Source of the DNA: Aeromicrobium sp. Leaf350
GTDB lineage: Bacteria; Actinomycetota; Actinomycetes; Propionibacteriales; Nocardioidaceae
DNA: 64,000 nt
Direction of reading: 5' to 3'
NCBI RefSeq assembly: GCF_916858655.1
Contig: NZ_CAKASL010000002.1
Span: 744,001-808,000 of the forward strand
Both the position numbers and the translations under genes were made by a program. The notes under the pieces were generated by a model. The model saw only the letters and a program-made list of their open reading frames with translations. It made no database searches and was not told the DNA's origin. Below, one piece after another: positions 53,192-62,392 of this stretch (the stretch's first letter is position 1; every line of letters starts with the position of its first letter).

Positions 53192-53657
53192 CGTCGTCCG
53201 CGACCGCCACGACCGGCTCGTGCAGGACGGGGAAGCTCACCGAGGCGGCGATGAAGCAGTTCTCGCTCGCCTCGGCGTGGATCGCCAGCGCCACGTCGGT
53301 CATCGCCGCGTCCGTGATGGTGACCCGAGGTCGCAGCGTGACGGACGTGAAGCGCCCACCCTGACCGACCTGCTCCATCGTGCCCACCGCGTCGTCGGTG
53401 TAGCCGACGACGACGACGCCGTGCTGCACCGCAGAGTGCAGGTAGGACAGCAGGTGGCACTGGGCCAGGGCGGCGAGCAGGAGCTCCTCGGGATTCCAGC
53501 GGTCGGCAGCGCCCCGGAAGGGGACGTCAGCAGAGCCGGCCAGGTCGGGCTTGCCGGAGGCACGCACGAGCACGTCGCGGCCGTACTCGCGGTAGCCGCT
53601 GGTGCCGGTGCCTCGATTGCCCTGCCAGGCCACGTCGACGGCGTAGTGATGGTCCAC
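53184..53657 (-). CDS. OsmC family protein
   Basis: This 157-residue protein has the OsmC fold and the two reactive cysteines, Cys67 (ALAQCHLLSY) and Cys134 (ASENCFIAA), in conserved settings. The RWNPEELLLAALAQCHLLSY helix is characteristic. It is a peroxide/organic-hydroperoxide reductase-type protein. GTG 53657 is the start. Convergent overlap with the upstream plus-strand gene. Confidence 0.9.
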   Translation of the reverse strand: MDHHYAVDVAWQGNRGTGTSGYREYGRDVLVRASGKPDLAGSADVPFRGAADRWNPEELLLAALAQCHLLSYLHSAVQHGVVVVGYTDDAVGTMEQVGQGGRFTSVTLRPRVTITDAAMTDVALAIHAEASENCFIAASVSFPVLHEPVVAVADDVS

Positions 53658-53670
53658 GACTCGTTCCTCC

Positions 53671-54246
53671 TCAGCGGTCGGGTCGCACGCCGGCGGCGCA
53701 CTGGTCGACGGTCTTCGAGATGCGGGCCAGACGGGTCTCGTCCTTGCGCGCCAGGGCGATCTGCGTCAGTGCGTACTTGCGGGCGCTGACCGACAGCCCG
53801 TCCCAGAAGTCGCGCGCCGCGGGCTGGGCGTCGAGCGCGACGGTCAGCTCCGCGGGCTCGAGACCCGCCTCGGGACCGTCGAGCACCGACCACATGCCGT
53901 TGGCCTTGGCCGCGGCGATCACCGCCACACCAGGCGGCTGGAGGCGACCCTCGGCCTCAAGGCGCGCGACCCGCGCCTTGTTGGTCGCTGCCCACGCGCT
54001 GCGGGACCGGCGAGGCGTGAACCGGATCTGCGACCCGAGCTCAGCACCCGATCGCGTCTGGCCGTCGACCCAGCCCCAGCGGAGCGCCTCGCACACCGAG
54101 TCCTCGTACGACAGGCGACCGTCGCGACCCGTGCGGTCGTCGATGCGCACCCAGACGCCTCGCGCGCTCGCGTGGTTCTGCGCGAGCCAGGCACCCCACT
54201 CCTCGGCCGAGGACGGGTGCACCACGGCGTCGTCGTGGATGCTCAT
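53671..54246 (-). CDS. YdeI/OmpD-associated family protein
   Basis: This 191-residue protein resembles the YdeI family: WGAWLAQNHASARGVWV near the N-terminus, YEDSVCEALRWGWVDGQ, RFTPRRSRSAWAATNKARV and ARDFWDGLSVSARKYAL. Members are linked to bacteriocin/peptide tolerance, but the mechanism is not known. The ATG overlaps the ligase stop (ATGA), so it is the second cistron after the DNA ligase. Confidence 0.82.
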   Translation of the reverse strand: MSIHDDAVVHPSSAEEWGAWLAQNHASARGVWVRIDDRTGRDGRLSYEDSVCEALRWGWVDGQTRSGAELGSQIRFTPRRSRSAWAATNKARVARLEAEGRLQPPGVAVIAAAKANGMWSVLDGPEAGLEPAELTVALDAQPAARDFWDGLSVSARKYALTQIALARKDETRLARISKTVDQCAAGVRPDR

Positions 54247-55307
54247 CGCAGCACCTCCGACAGCCGGTACCCAACGACCTCCTCCAGCTGGGCGTACGTG
54301 CACGAGTCGGGCTCGCGATCAGGCCGCCACCGCTTGAACTGCGCCGTGTGCCGGAACCGGGCCTGCTCCCCCGGACCCTCCATGTGCTCGTACCCGACCT
54401 CGGCGACGCACACCGGCGCCAGGGGCACGAAGGAGAGGTCCTTCCCGGAGGACCAGCGGTTCTGGCCCATCTCGATCTCGGCCCAGGGGTGGTCGGCCAG
54501 GTCGACGACGTCAGGGGCGAGCTCGTCGACGAGCTCGGCGCGACGAGCGGCCGTGAACGATGCCGCCACCCCGACGTGGTGCAGCGACCCGTCGGACGCG
54601 AAGAGCCCGAGCAGCATCGAGCCGAGCAGCGGCTGGTCGTCGGTCGACGTCTTGTGCAGGCGGTAGCCCGCGATGACGACGTCAGCCGTGCGCGCGTGCT
54701 TGACCTTCAGCATCGTGCGGCCGTTGGGCACGTACGGCGAGGCGAGCTGCTTGGCCATGACACCGTCGAGGCCGGCTCCCTCGAACTGGTAGAACCACTG
54801 CTCGGCCTCGGCGGCGTCGTGCGTCACCCGGGTGAGATGGATCGGGCTCGCGGCACCCTCGAGCAGCTGCTCGAGGCGTGCGCGGCGTTCCTGCAGCGGG
54901 GCATCGAGGTAGGAGGTGTCGCCCTCGGCGAGCAGGTCGAAGGCGACCAGGCTCGCCGGCATCGTGACGGCGAGCTCGTTCACACGCGACTCGGCGGGAT
55001 GGATGCGCTGGCTCAGCAGGTCGAACTCGAGCCGGTCGCCCTGCGTGACCACGAGCTCACCGTCGAGCACGCACCGCTCGGGCAGCTGCTCGAGCACCGC
55101 AGCCACGACGTCGGGGAAGTACCGCGTGAGCGGCTTGGTGGAGCGGCTCGTCAGCTCGACCTCGTCGCCGTCGCGGAAGACCAGGCACCGGAACCCGTCC
55201 CACTTGGGCTCGTAGAGGTAGCCACCGTCGACGGCATCGGCAGCCGGCACGCGCGGCGTCGACTTCGCGAGCATCGGCGTGACCGGCGGCATCACAGGAA
55301 GGTCCAC
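54243..55307 (-). CDS. ATP-dependent DNA ligase (LigC type)
   Basis: This 354-residue ligase has the adenylation motif EPKWDGFR with catalytic Lys35, motif III-like LDGELV, GLDGVMAKQL and LKVKHARTADVVIAGYRL, then an OB-fold domain. It seals nicks using ATP. It lacks the extra domains of LigD and resembles actinobacterial LigC. GTG 55307 follows TAGGCT by seven bases, leaderless. The LigD-type polymerase gene is 5.5 kb away. Confidence 0.9.
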   Translation of the reverse strand: MDLPVMPPVTPMLAKSTPRVPAADAVDGGYLYEPKWDGFRCLVFRDGDEVELTSRSTKPLTRYFPDVVAAVLEQLPERCVLDGELVVTQGDRLEFDLLSQRIHPAESRVNELAVTMPASLVAFDLLAEGDTSYLDAPLQERRARLEQLLEGAASPIHLTRVTHDAAEAEQWFYQFEGAGLDGVMAKQLASPYVPNGRTMLKVKHARTADVVIAGYRLHKTSTDDQPLLGSMLLGLFASDGSLHHVGVAASFTAARRAELVDELAPDVVDLADHPWAEIEMGQNRWSSGKDLSFVPLAPVCVAEVGYEHMEGPGEQARFRHTAQFKRWRPDREPDSCTYAQLEEVVGYRLSEVLR

Positions 55308-55314
55308 GTCCGTC

Positions 55315-55320
55315 AGCCTA
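55315..55320 (-). promoter_or_regulatory. -10 hexamer for leaderless ligase transcript
   Basis: TAGGCT on the minus strand (plus-strand AGCCTA) is seven bases before the ligase GTG at 55307. The repeat cluster at 55356-55446 lies just upstream. Confidence 0.5.
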
Positions 55321-55355
55321 GGGCGGCGCGCCGACGCGAACCATCCCCGCCGCGG

Positions 55356-55446
55356 GATGTGTGCGTTCCGCGGGGTCCGTCTGCACGATGTGTGCGCGCG
55401 GGGGTGCTGATGGCGCTGCAGAACCCCTCGAAGGGCACACATCGTG
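55356..55446. repeat. Cluster of three short GATGTGTGC...GGGGT repeats
   Basis: Two direct copies (55356-55376 and 55387-55405) and one inverted copy (about 55423-55443) share GATGTGTGC and, a few bases on, GGGGT. The second and third pair as a long hairpin with perfect 12-base arms (55384-55395 and 55435-55446). They sit between the divergent ligase and ABC transporter promoters. They could be operators or a REP-type element. Confidence 0.6.
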
Positions 55447-55498
55447 AGGACCACCGGGCAAGGCCTGCCTCTCGTCGGTCGGTCCGAGGTGGCCCACC

Positions 55499-55504
55499 TA
55501 GACT
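55499..55504 (+). promoter_or_regulatory. -10 hexamer for leaderless ABC transcript
   Basis: TAGACT is six bases before GTG 55511 of the ABC ATPase gene. Confidence 0.5.
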
Positions 55505-55510
55505 GTCCCG

Positions 55511-56425
55511 GTGCCAGCTCCCGCCGTCGAGATCCGCGATCTCGTCATGACCTACGGCGAGACGCAGGCAGTCGACCACCTCGATCTGACCGTCCCGGTC
55601 GGTTCCGTCACCGCGATCCTCGGCCCCAACGGCGCGGGCAAGACCACCACGGTCGAGACCTGCGAGGGCTTCCGGGCCGTGCAGTCCGGCTCGGTGTCGG
55701 TCCTCGGCCTCGACCCACGCGACCCCTCGCTGCGCCCGCGCATCGGCGTGATGCTGCAGTCGGGCGGCGCGTGGTCGGGTTCCCGCGCGCACGAGATGCT
55801 CCGCCACATCGCGTCGTTGCACGCCCACCCGCTCGACGTCGACGCCCTGGTGGAGCGCCTCGGGCTCGCGTCGTGCGGACGGACGCCCTACCGGCGGCTG
55901 TCGGGCGGACAGCAGCAGCGCCTCTCGCTCGCGATGGCGATCATCGGCCGTCCGGAGCTCCTCTTCCTCGACGAGCCCACCGCCGGTCTCGACCCTCAGG
56001 CCCGTCGCGCCACCTGGGAGCTCGTCACCGAGCTCCGTGACCACGGCGTCACGACCGTGCTCACGACGCACTTCATGGACGAGGCCGAGCACCTCAGCGA
56101 CACCATCCACATCATCGACTCAGGTCGCGTGATCGCCAGTGGCACGCCCGCCGACCTGACCCGCGAGTCCGCCCGCAACACGATTCGCTTCACCGCTCGA
56201 GCGGGTCTCGACGTCGTCGACCTCATGCAGGCGCTGCCCGACGGCACGAAGGTCGAGGAGCGTGTCGCCGGCTCCTACGTCGTCGCCGGAGACGTCGATC
56301 CCGCCATGCTCGCGACCCTCACCGCCTGGTGCGCGGGTCGCGGCGTGCTCCCGGAGTCGATCCTGGTCGAGCGGCAGACCCTCGAGGACCGCTTCCTCGA
56401 CCTCACCGGGAGGAGCCTGCGATGA
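55511..56425 (+). CDS. ABC transporter ATP-binding protein (drug-export type)
   Basis: This 304-residue ATPase has Walker A GPNGAGKTT, signature LSGGQQQRLSLAMAI, Walker B LLFLDEPTAGLD and switch His (TTHFMDEAEHL). The C-terminal extension is typical of DrrA-like exporters. It pairs with the permease, whose ATG overlaps its TGA. Gene order continues into ctaA, suggesting a shared transcript. Confidence 0.92.
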   Translation: MPAPAVEIRDLVMTYGETQAVDHLDLTVPVGSVTAILGPNGAGKTTTVETCEGFRAVQSGSVSVLGLDPRDPSLRPRIGVMLQSGGAWSGSRAHEMLRHIASLHAHPLDVDALVERLGLASCGRTPYRRLSGGQQQRLSLAMAIIGRPELLFLDEPTAGLDPQARRATWELVTELRDHGVTTVLTTHFMDEAEHLSDTIHIIDSGRVIASGTPADLTRESARNTIRFTARAGLDVVDLMQALPDGTKVEERVAGSYVVAGDVDPAMLATLTAWCAGRGVLPESILVERQTLEDRFLDLTGRSLR

Positions 56426-57192
56426 GCCTCGACGTCACGCCAAAGCCCGGCTCCGCTCCCCTGGGCGCCATGCTGCGCGCGCAGGCCGGCATGGAGCTCA
56501 AGCTCATGCTCCGCAACGGCGAGCAGGTGCTGCTGACCCTGGTCATCCCGCTGCTGCTGCTCGTGATGGGCACGCGCGCCGACCAGGTCGTCGACCTCGG
56601 CCCCGGACGGACGATCGACATCATCGCGCCGGGCGTGCTGGCCCTGGCCGTCCTCTCGACCTCCTTCACCTCGCTCGCGATCAGCACCGGCTTCGACCGC
56701 CGCTACGGCGTGCTGAAGCGGCTCGGGGCGTCACCGCTCCCCCGCTCGGTCCTGCTGCTCGGCAAGGTCGGCGCCGTCGCCGCGGTCGAGGCGATCCAGC
56801 TCGCCGTCCTCGTGCCGACCGCGCTCGCCCTCGGATGGGAGCCCCACGGCGGTGCCGTCGCCTGGATCTGGGCCGTCCTGCTCGTCATCGCCGGAACGGT
56901 CGCCTTCGGTGCTCTCGGGCTGCTGATCGCCGGCACCCTGCGTGCCGAGGCCACGCTCGCCGTCGCCAACCTCGTGTACGTGCTCCTCCTCGTCGGTGGC
57001 GGGCTCATGGTGCCGCTGTCGCGGTACCCCGAGGGAGCACGTCAGGTCATGGAGATCGTCCCGTCGGGTGCGCTCGGCGAGGGACTCCGCGAGGTCTTCG
57101 CCGGCGGTTCCGGCCTGGTGCCCCTCCTGGTGCTCCTGGGCTGGGCCGCCGTCGCGGGACTCGCCACGATCCGCAGCTTCAAGTGGGAGTGA
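56422..57192 (+). CDS. ABC transporter permease (ABC-2 type)
   Basis: This 256-residue integral membrane protein has about six hydrophobic segments, with GFDRRYGVLKRLGASPLPRS and MEIVPSGALGEGLRE as in ABC-2 permeases. It forms the channel with the preceding ATPase, perhaps exporting a drug, lipid or heme-related molecule. Neighbouring ctaA hints at a heme/oxidase context, but evidence is only positional. Confidence 0.9.
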   Translation: MSLDVTPKPGSAPLGAMLRAQAGMELKLMLRNGEQVLLTLVIPLLLLVMGTRADQVVDLGPGRTIDIIAPGVLALAVLSTSFTSLAISTGFDRRYGVLKRLGASPLPRSVLLLGKVGAVAAVEAIQLAVLVPTALALGWEPHGGAVAWIWAVLLVIAGTVAFGALGLLIAGTLRAEATLAVANLVYVLLLVGGGLMVPLSRYPEGARQVMEIVPSGALGEGLREVFAGGSGLVPLLVLLGWAAVAGLATIRSFKWE

Positions 57193-57197
57193 CACCG

Positions 57198-58127
57198 ATG
57201 GACCAGCCGCTCTGGCAACGACTCTGGGTGACGTTCCTGCGTCTCTTCGACCACGTCGAGCGCTGGGCGTGGGCGTCCGTGGTCGCGAACTCGGTCATCA
57301 TCTTCACCGGCGGTGTCGTGCGGCTCACGGGCTCAGGCCTCGGGTGCCCCGAGTGGCCGCGGTGCACCGAGGAGTCCTTCGTCCCGCACAGCTCGCTCGG
57401 CATCCACGGCGCCATCGAGTTCGGCAACCGGCTGCTCACGTACGTGCTGGTGGTCGTCGCGATCGGCACCTTCGTCGCCGTCCGACGCTGGAGCGGCACG
57501 AACCGGACCGTCCGCCGCCTCGCCACGGTCCTGGCCCTCGGCATCCCCGCGCAGGCGATCCTGGGCGGCATCACCGTCCTGACGGGGCTCAACCCCTGGA
57601 TCGTCTCCGCGCACCTGCTCGTGTCGATGGCCCTGGTGTCCGGGTCGGTGCTGCTGCTCCACCGCGTCACCGCTCGCCCGCAGGGCGCCGCCACCGGCGC
57701 GGGACACCGCCTGGCCCTGCTGACGTACCTGGTCGCCTGGCTCGCCATCGTCCTCGGCACGGTCGTCACGGGGAGCGGCCCCCACGCCGGCGACGCCTCG
57801 ACCGAGCGCAACGGGTTCGACCCGGAGCTGTGGAGCCGCATCCACGCGCTCTCGGTGTGGACGCTGGTCGCCGTCACGGTCGTGCTGCTGGTGGTCGTGC
57901 GACGCACCCGACTGCTCGTTCCGGTGGCGACCCTCCTCGGCGTCGAGCTGGCGCAGGGCCTGATCGGCTACGTCCAGTACTTCAACGACCTGCCGATCGC
58001 GCTGGTCGCCGCCCACCTCGTCGGCGCCGCGGTGCTCATGGCGGCCGCCACCTGGGTGCTGGTCCGGGCCGTCGACGTCCGAAAGGACCAGCCCGCTCCT
58101 CAGCAGGCCGCTAGCATCCCGGTGTGA
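57198..58127 (+). CDS. ctaA: Heme A synthase (COX15/CtaA family)
   Basis: This 309-residue protein has eight predicted membrane helices and conserved His residues in HGAIEFGNRLLTY, SAHLLVSMAL, RIHALSVW and AAHLVGAAV. It oxidises the heme o methyl group to make heme A for cytochrome oxidase. GGAGTG lies seven bases before ATG 57198. It is five bases after the permease gene. The ctaB partner gene is 1 kb away on the other strand. Confidence 0.92.
   Translation: MDQPLWQRLWVTFLRLFDHVERWAWASVVANSVIIFTGGVVRLTGSGLGCPEWPRCTEESFVPHSSLGIHGAIEFGNRLLTYVLVVVAIGTFVAVRRWSGTNRTVRRLATVLALGIPAQAILGGITVLTGLNPWIVSAHLLVSMALVSGSVLLLHRVTARPQGAATGAGHRLALLTYLVAWLAIVLGTVVTGSGPHAGDASTERNGFDPELWSRIHALSVWTLVAVTVVLLVVVRRTRLLVPVATLLGVELAQGLIGYVQYFNDLPIALVAAHLVGAAVLMAAATWVLVRAVDVRKDQPAPQQAASIPV
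58112..58117 (+). promoter_or_regulatory. -10 hexamer inside ctaA
   Basis: TAGCAT within the last ctaA codons is six bases before GTG 58124, giving the next gene its own leaderless promoter in addition to read-through. Confidence 0.4.
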
Positions 58128-58804
58128 CGACCGACACCACGACCACCCCCGGCACGCGCCGCGACCTGCGACCTCTGGTCCTGCCCCACGTGGGCCTGGC
58201 CGTCCTGGGCACGATCGCGCTCTCCCTGGAGACCCCCGCTCGCGGCTGGGCCGTGCTCGCCACGGTCGTGGCGTACGTCGCAGGCCTCGCGTACTCCTGC
58301 CGGCGGACCGACCTGCTGCCGCTCGTCGGGTTCCTCAGCCTCGTGTCGGTGTTCCAGGTGCTGCCCGACTGGATCCTCGCGGACGTCCTCGGAACGCTCG
58401 CCTTCCCCGACCAGGGTGGCCCGCGCATGGACGACATCGTCCCGGTGGCGATGGCTCTGATGTGGGTCGCGCCCCTCTTCATCGCCCTCGTGGCGGCGGA
58501 CCTGCGGCCGGGCCGGGCCGCCGTGGCCGCCTTCGCGGTGTTCGCGGTCGCCGAGCTGCTGGCTCCGGTCGTCGGCCTCTGGGAGCCGACGGGCGACACG
58601 GCGCGGATCCTCGGTGTGGCCGTCTACGTCCCCCCGGCGGAAGCGGTGCTCGGCTGGGCCGCAGCGGTGGGCTTCGGCGCGACGGTCGGCCGGTCCGTGG
58701 TCGTGAAGATCGCGGCCGCGGCTGCCGTGTCGACGATCTACACCGGTGCGCTGGTCGTCTCGTACTTCGCGATCGACGTCGCGAGCTGGCGCATCACGTT
58801 CTGA
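58124..58804 (+). CDS. Hypothetical polytopic membrane protein
   Basis: The 226-residue protein has about seven predicted helices. Polar or charged residues occur near helix ends (LPDWILADVLGTLAFPD and VPPAEAVLGW), giving a carotenoid/lycopene-cyclase-like impression. This is too weak to assign a function. GTG 58124 overlaps the ctaA stop (GTGTGA). Confidence 0.6.
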   Translation: MTTDTTTTPGTRRDLRPLVLPHVGLAVLGTIALSLETPARGWAVLATVVAYVAGLAYSCRRTDLLPLVGFLSLVSVFQVLPDWILADVLGTLAFPDQGGPRMDDIVPVAMALMWVAPLFIALVAADLRPGRAAVAAFAVFAVAELLAPVVGLWEPTGDTARILGVAVYVPPAEAVLGWAAAVGFGATVGRSVVVKIAAAAAVSTIYTGALVVSYFAIDVASWRITF

Positions 58805-58807
58805 GGC

Positions 58808-59161
58808 TCAGAGCGGACGCAGGCGGTCGGTCGGCACCTCGATCCGCCAGCCGTCCTCGGCCGGACGGCCGACCACCTGAGCGGAGGCAGCGTGGCCGAC
58901 CACGACCCGTGTGGGATCGATCTCCAGCACCACGACCGTGAGCTCGTGCCCCTCGTCGGTCGTGAGCACCCACTTCTCGCCGAGCTGGCGCATCGCGACG
59001 TCGTCGACCACCTGCTCCGCGACGTCCCAGTCCGGGGTCGGACCTGCCAGGGCGTTGCCGACGAGGCCACGCGGCACCACGTCATCACCGACCATCTCGA
59101 CGTAGCCGATCGTCTCGCCGTCACCGGACCGCCGTCGCGGTACCCAGTCCGACGGGATCAC
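58808..59161 (-). CDS. Hypothetical small protein downstream of ctaB
   Basis: This 117-residue soluble protein with beta-rich composition begins at GTG 59161, five bases after ctaB. It contains GETIGYVEMVGDDVVPRGLVG and GRPAEDGWRIEVPTDRLRPL. The family is not recognised. Its transcript is presumably the ctaB mRNA. Confidence 0.6.
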   Translation of the reverse strand: MIPSDWVPRRRSGDGETIGYVEMVGDDVVPRGLVGNALAGPTPDWDVAEQVVDDVAMRQLGEKWVLTTDEGHELTVVVLEIDPTRVVVGHAASAQVVGRPAEDGWRIEVPTDRLRPL

Positions 59162-59166
59162 GACGG

Positions 59167-60105
59167 TCAGCCGATCAGGGCGCCGTGGATGAAGGGGTCG
59201 GCCGCCGCCGCCACGAACAGCAGCGCCAAGTACGCGTTGCTGAAGTGGAACAGGCGCATCGGCTTGATGATGCTGAGGTCCTCGGTGTCGCGGGCGCGGC
59301 TCTGCAGGTCGTACGCCTCGACGAGGAACACGATGCCGAGCACGATCGCGGTGGCCGGGTAGAACCAGCCCATGCCGGCCACGGGCCACAGCGCCAGCGA
59401 GGTCGCGAACATGATCCAGGAGTACGCCACGATCTGGCGACCGACCTCGCGCGAGCTCGTGACCGACGGCAGCATCGGGACGTCGGCCGCGGCGTAGTCC
59501 TCGCGGTACCGCATGCCGAGTGACCAGAAGTGCGGCGGCGTCCAGAAGAACACGATCAGGAACAGCACGACGGGCGTCCAGGCGAGCTCGTTCGTGACCG
59601 CGGTCCAGCCGATCATCGCGGGGAAGCAACCGGCGGCGCCGCCCCAGACGATGTTCTGCGACGTGCGGCGCTTGAGCAGCATCGTGTAGCCGACCACGTA
59701 GAAGACGTTGGCGGTCAGGGCGAGCAGCGACGAGAGCCAGTTGACGAAGAACCCGAGCCAGAGCGTGGAGACGACACCGAGCACCAGGCCGAACACCAGG
59801 GCGCTCCGGGTGGAGACCTGGTGGCGCACGAGCGGGCGACGCTTAGTGCGGTTCATCTTCTGGTCGATGTCGGCGTCGACCACGCAGTTGAGCGCGTTGG
59901 CGCTGCCGGCCGACAGCGTGCCGCCGACGACGGTCGCGACGACGAGCCACAGGTCGGGTACGTCCCGGGCGGCGAGGAACATCACCGGCACCGTCGTCAG
60001 GAGGAGCAGCTCGATGATGCGGGGCTTCATCAGAGCGATGTAGGCACCGACGACGTCGCGGGACGACGTCTCGACCTTCTGCTGTTCCGCATCGACGAGA
60101 CTCAC
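59167..60105 (-). CDS. ctaB: Protoheme IX farnesyltransferase (heme O synthase)
   Basis: This 312-residue protein has eight or nine membrane helices and the prenyltransferase motifs [24 protein letters not shown] and [14 protein letters not shown]. It adds a farnesyl group to heme b to give heme o, the substrate of CtaA. GTG 60105 follows TAGACT by seven bases. The gene is divergent from tkt, the classic actinobacterial arrangement. Confidence 0.94.
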   Translation of the reverse strand: MSLVDAEQQKVETSSRDVVGAYIALMKPRIIELLLLTTVPVMFLAARDVPDLWLVVATVVGGTLSAGSANALNCVVDADIDQKMNRTKRRPLVRHQVSTRSALVFGLVLGVVSTLWLGFFVNWLSSLLALTANVFYVVGYTMLLKRRTSQNIVWGGAAGCFPAMIGWTAVTNELAWTPVVLFLIVFFWTPPHFWSLGMRYREDYAAADVPMLPSVTSSREVGRQIVAYSWIMFATSLALWPVAGMGWFYPATAIVLGIVFLVEAYDLQSRARDTEDLSIIKPMRLFHFSNAYLALLFVAAAADPFIHGALIG

Positions 60106-60112
60106 ACGTCAA

Positions 60113-60135
60113 AGTCTAAGCCACCCGAGTAGGCT
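60113..60135. promoter_or_regulatory. Divergent ctaB/tkt promoters
   Basis: TAGACT on the minus strand (60113-60118) serves ctaB. TAGGCT (60130-60135) on the plus strand serves tkt, leaving a leader of about 56 bases. The leader has a GTCGCCC-n6-GGGCGAC hairpin (60148-60167) and GAGGAG before the tkt start. Confidence 0.5.
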
Positions 60136-60197
60136 CGACGTGACGGCGTCGCCCAGAACGGGGCGACCCACGTTCCGCCTTCTCGAGGAGCTCTTTC

Positions 60198-62366
60198 GTG
60201 ACCTCTGCCCCCTCCGTCGACAGCACCACGCTCGACTGGTCCGATCTCGATTCCCGTGCGGTCGACACCGCACGACTTCTGGCCGCGGACGCGGTGCAGA
60301 AGGTCGGGAACGGTCACCCCGGAACGGCGATGAGCCTCGCTCCGGCCGCCTACCTGCTCTACCAGAAGGTCATGCGGCACGACCCCGCCGATCCAGACTG
60401 GATCGGTCGCGACCGATTCATCCTGTCGTGCGGTCACTCGAGCCTCACGCAGTACGTGCAGCTCTTCCTCGCGGGATACCCCCTGGGGCTCGACGACCTG
60501 AAGAGCCTGCGCACCTGGGGCAGCCAGACCCCCGGTCACCCCGAGTACAAGCACACCCCCGGCGTCGAGGTCACGACCGGCCCCCTCGGCCAGGGCATCG
60601 CCAACGCGGTCGGCTTCGCGATGGCGGCCCGCCGCGAGCGGGGCCTGTTCGACCCGGAGGCCCCGGCCGGCGAGAGCCCGTTCGACCACCACGTCTACGT
60701 GCTCGCCTCGGACGGCGACCTGCAGGAGGGCGTCTCGGCCGAGGCGTCTTCGCTCGCGGGCCACCAGGAGCTCGGCAACCTGACCCTGATCTACGACGAC
60801 AACAGCATCTCGATCGAGGACGACACCGACGTCGCCTTCAGCGAGGACGTCGCCGCCCGCTACGCCGCGTACGGCTGGCACGTCCAGACCGTCGACTGGA
60901 CCTCGACCGGCAGCTACCACGAGGACGTGCCTGCACTCTGGGACGCGATCCAGACCGCGAAGGCCGAGACCTCGCGCCCCAGCATCATCGTGCTGCGCAC
61001 GATCATCGCCTGGCCCGCGCCGAACGCGCAGAACACGGGCGCCTCGCACGGGTCCGCGCTCGGCGCCGACGAGATCGCGGCCACCAAGGAGCTCCTGGGC
61101 TTCCCCACCGACCAGACGTTCATCGTCGAGGACGACGTCCTCGCGCACGTGCACCAGGCCCGCGACCGCTGGGCTGCGGCGGGCGCCGCCTGGGACGAGC
61201 AGTACGCCGCGTGGAAGGCCGCCAACCCCGAGCGCGACGAGCTGCTCCACCGCCTGAAGTCGCACACCCTCCCCGACGGCTGGGACGCCGACCTGCCGGT
61301 CTACGAGGCCGACGAGAAGGGCGTCGCCACCCGCGTCGCCTCTGGCGAGTTCCTCACGGCCGCCGCACCGAAGCTGCCCGAGCTGTGGGGCGGCTCGGCC
61401 GACCTCGCCGGCTCGAACAACACCACGCCGAAGGGCGAGCCGTCCTTCCTGCCGCCGCGCCGCTCGACCGGCAAGTTCTCCGGCGACTGGTACGGCCGGG
61501 TGCTGCACTTCGGCATCCGCGAGCACGCGATGGGCTCGATCCTCAACGGCATCGTCCAGCACGGTCCCACCCGTCCGTACGGCGGCACGTTCCTGGTCTT
61601 CAGCGACTACATGCGCCCCGCCGTCCGTCTGGCCGCGCTCCAGCAGCTGCCGGTCACGTACGTGTGGACGCACGACTCGATCGGCCTCGGCGAGGACGGA
61701 CCGACCCACCAGCCGGTCGAGCACCTCGCCTCGCTGCGCGCGATCCCGGGCCTCGCGGTGGTCCGACCGGCCGACGCGAACGAGACCGTCGCCGCGTGGC
61801 GCGAGATCCTCGAGCACCAGGCGCCGGCCGCCCTGGCGCTGAGCCGCCAGAACCTTCCGGTCTTCCCCCGTGGCGAGGGGTGGGGCGACGCCTCGCTCAC
61901 CGCGAAGGGCGCGTACGTCCTGGTCGACGCGGCCAACGGCGAGCCCGACGTCGTCCTCGTGGGCACCGGTTCCGAGGTGAAGCTCGCCGTCGCGGCGCGC
62001 GAGCAGCTCGCGGCCGAGGGCATCGACGCCCGCGTGGTCTCGATGCCGTCGCGCGAGTGGTTCGAGGCGCAGGACGCCGCGTACCGCGACAGCGTCATCC
62101 CGCCGGCCCTGCGTGCCCGCGTGGTCGTCGAGGCGGGTGTCTCGTTCGGCTGGCGCGACGTGGTCGGCGACGCCGGCCGCATCGTCGGTCTGGAGCACTT
62201 CGGCGCCTCGGCCGACTACCAGCGCCTCTACGACGAGTTCGGCATCACCGCCGACGCCGTCGCCGCGGCGGCCAAGGAGTCGATCGAGGCCTCCGCCCAC
62301 ACCGGGGGTGTCCCGGTCTTCGCCCGTCCGTCCGGACCCGTGCTGCCCGACACCTCCTCCCACTGA
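60198..62366 (+). CDS. tkt: Transketolase
   Basis: The 722-residue thiamine-diphosphate enzyme has the TPP motif ASDGDLQEGVSAEASSLAG...DDN, the N-terminal NGHPGTAMSLAPAAYLLY and the central HFGIREHAMGS. It moves two-carbon units between sugar phosphates in the pentose phosphate pathway. The start is GTG with GAGGAG about ten bases upstream. tal and pgi follow on the same strand. Confidence 0.96.
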   Translation: MTSAPSVDSTTLDWSDLDSRAVDTARLLAADAVQKVGNGHPGTAMSLAPAAYLLYQKVMRHDPADPDWIGRDRFILSCGHSSLTQYVQLFLAGYPLGLDDLKSLRTWGSQTPGHPEYKHTPGVEVTTGPLGQGIANAVGFAMAARRERGLFDPEAPAGESPFDHHVYVLASDGDLQEGVSAEASSLAGHQELGNLTLIYDDNSISIEDDTDVAFSEDVAARYAAYGWHVQTVDWTSTGSYHEDVPALWDAIQTAKAETSRPSIIVLRTIIAWPAPNAQNTGASHGSALGADEIAATKELLGFPTDQTFIVEDDVLAHVHQARDRWAAAGAAWDEQYAAWKAANPERDELLHRLKSHTLPDGWDADLPVYEADEKGVATRVASGEFLTAAAPKLPELWGGSADLAGSNNTTPKGEPSFLPPRRSTGKFSGDWYGRVLHFGIREHAMGSILNGIVQHGPTRPYGGTFLVFSDYMRPAVRLAALQQLPVTYVWTHDSIGLGEDGPTHQPVEHLASLRAIPGLAVVRPADANETVAAWREILEHQAPAALALSRQNLPVFPRGEGWGDASLTAKGAYVLVDAANGEPDVVLVGTGSEVKLAVAAREQLAAEGIDARVVSMPSREWFEAQDAAYRDSVIPPALRARVVVEAGVSFGWRDVVGDAGRIVGLEHFGASADYQRLYDEFGITADAVAAAAKESIEASAHTGGVPVFARPSGPVLPDTSSH

Positions 62367-62392
62367 TCCCTCTCTGATCGCCAAGGAGCACC

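Noticed and set aside
60148..60167. Hairpin in the tkt leader as a riboswitch or attenuator
   Set aside because: A single 7-base stem with no terminator and no known thiamine riboswitch core.
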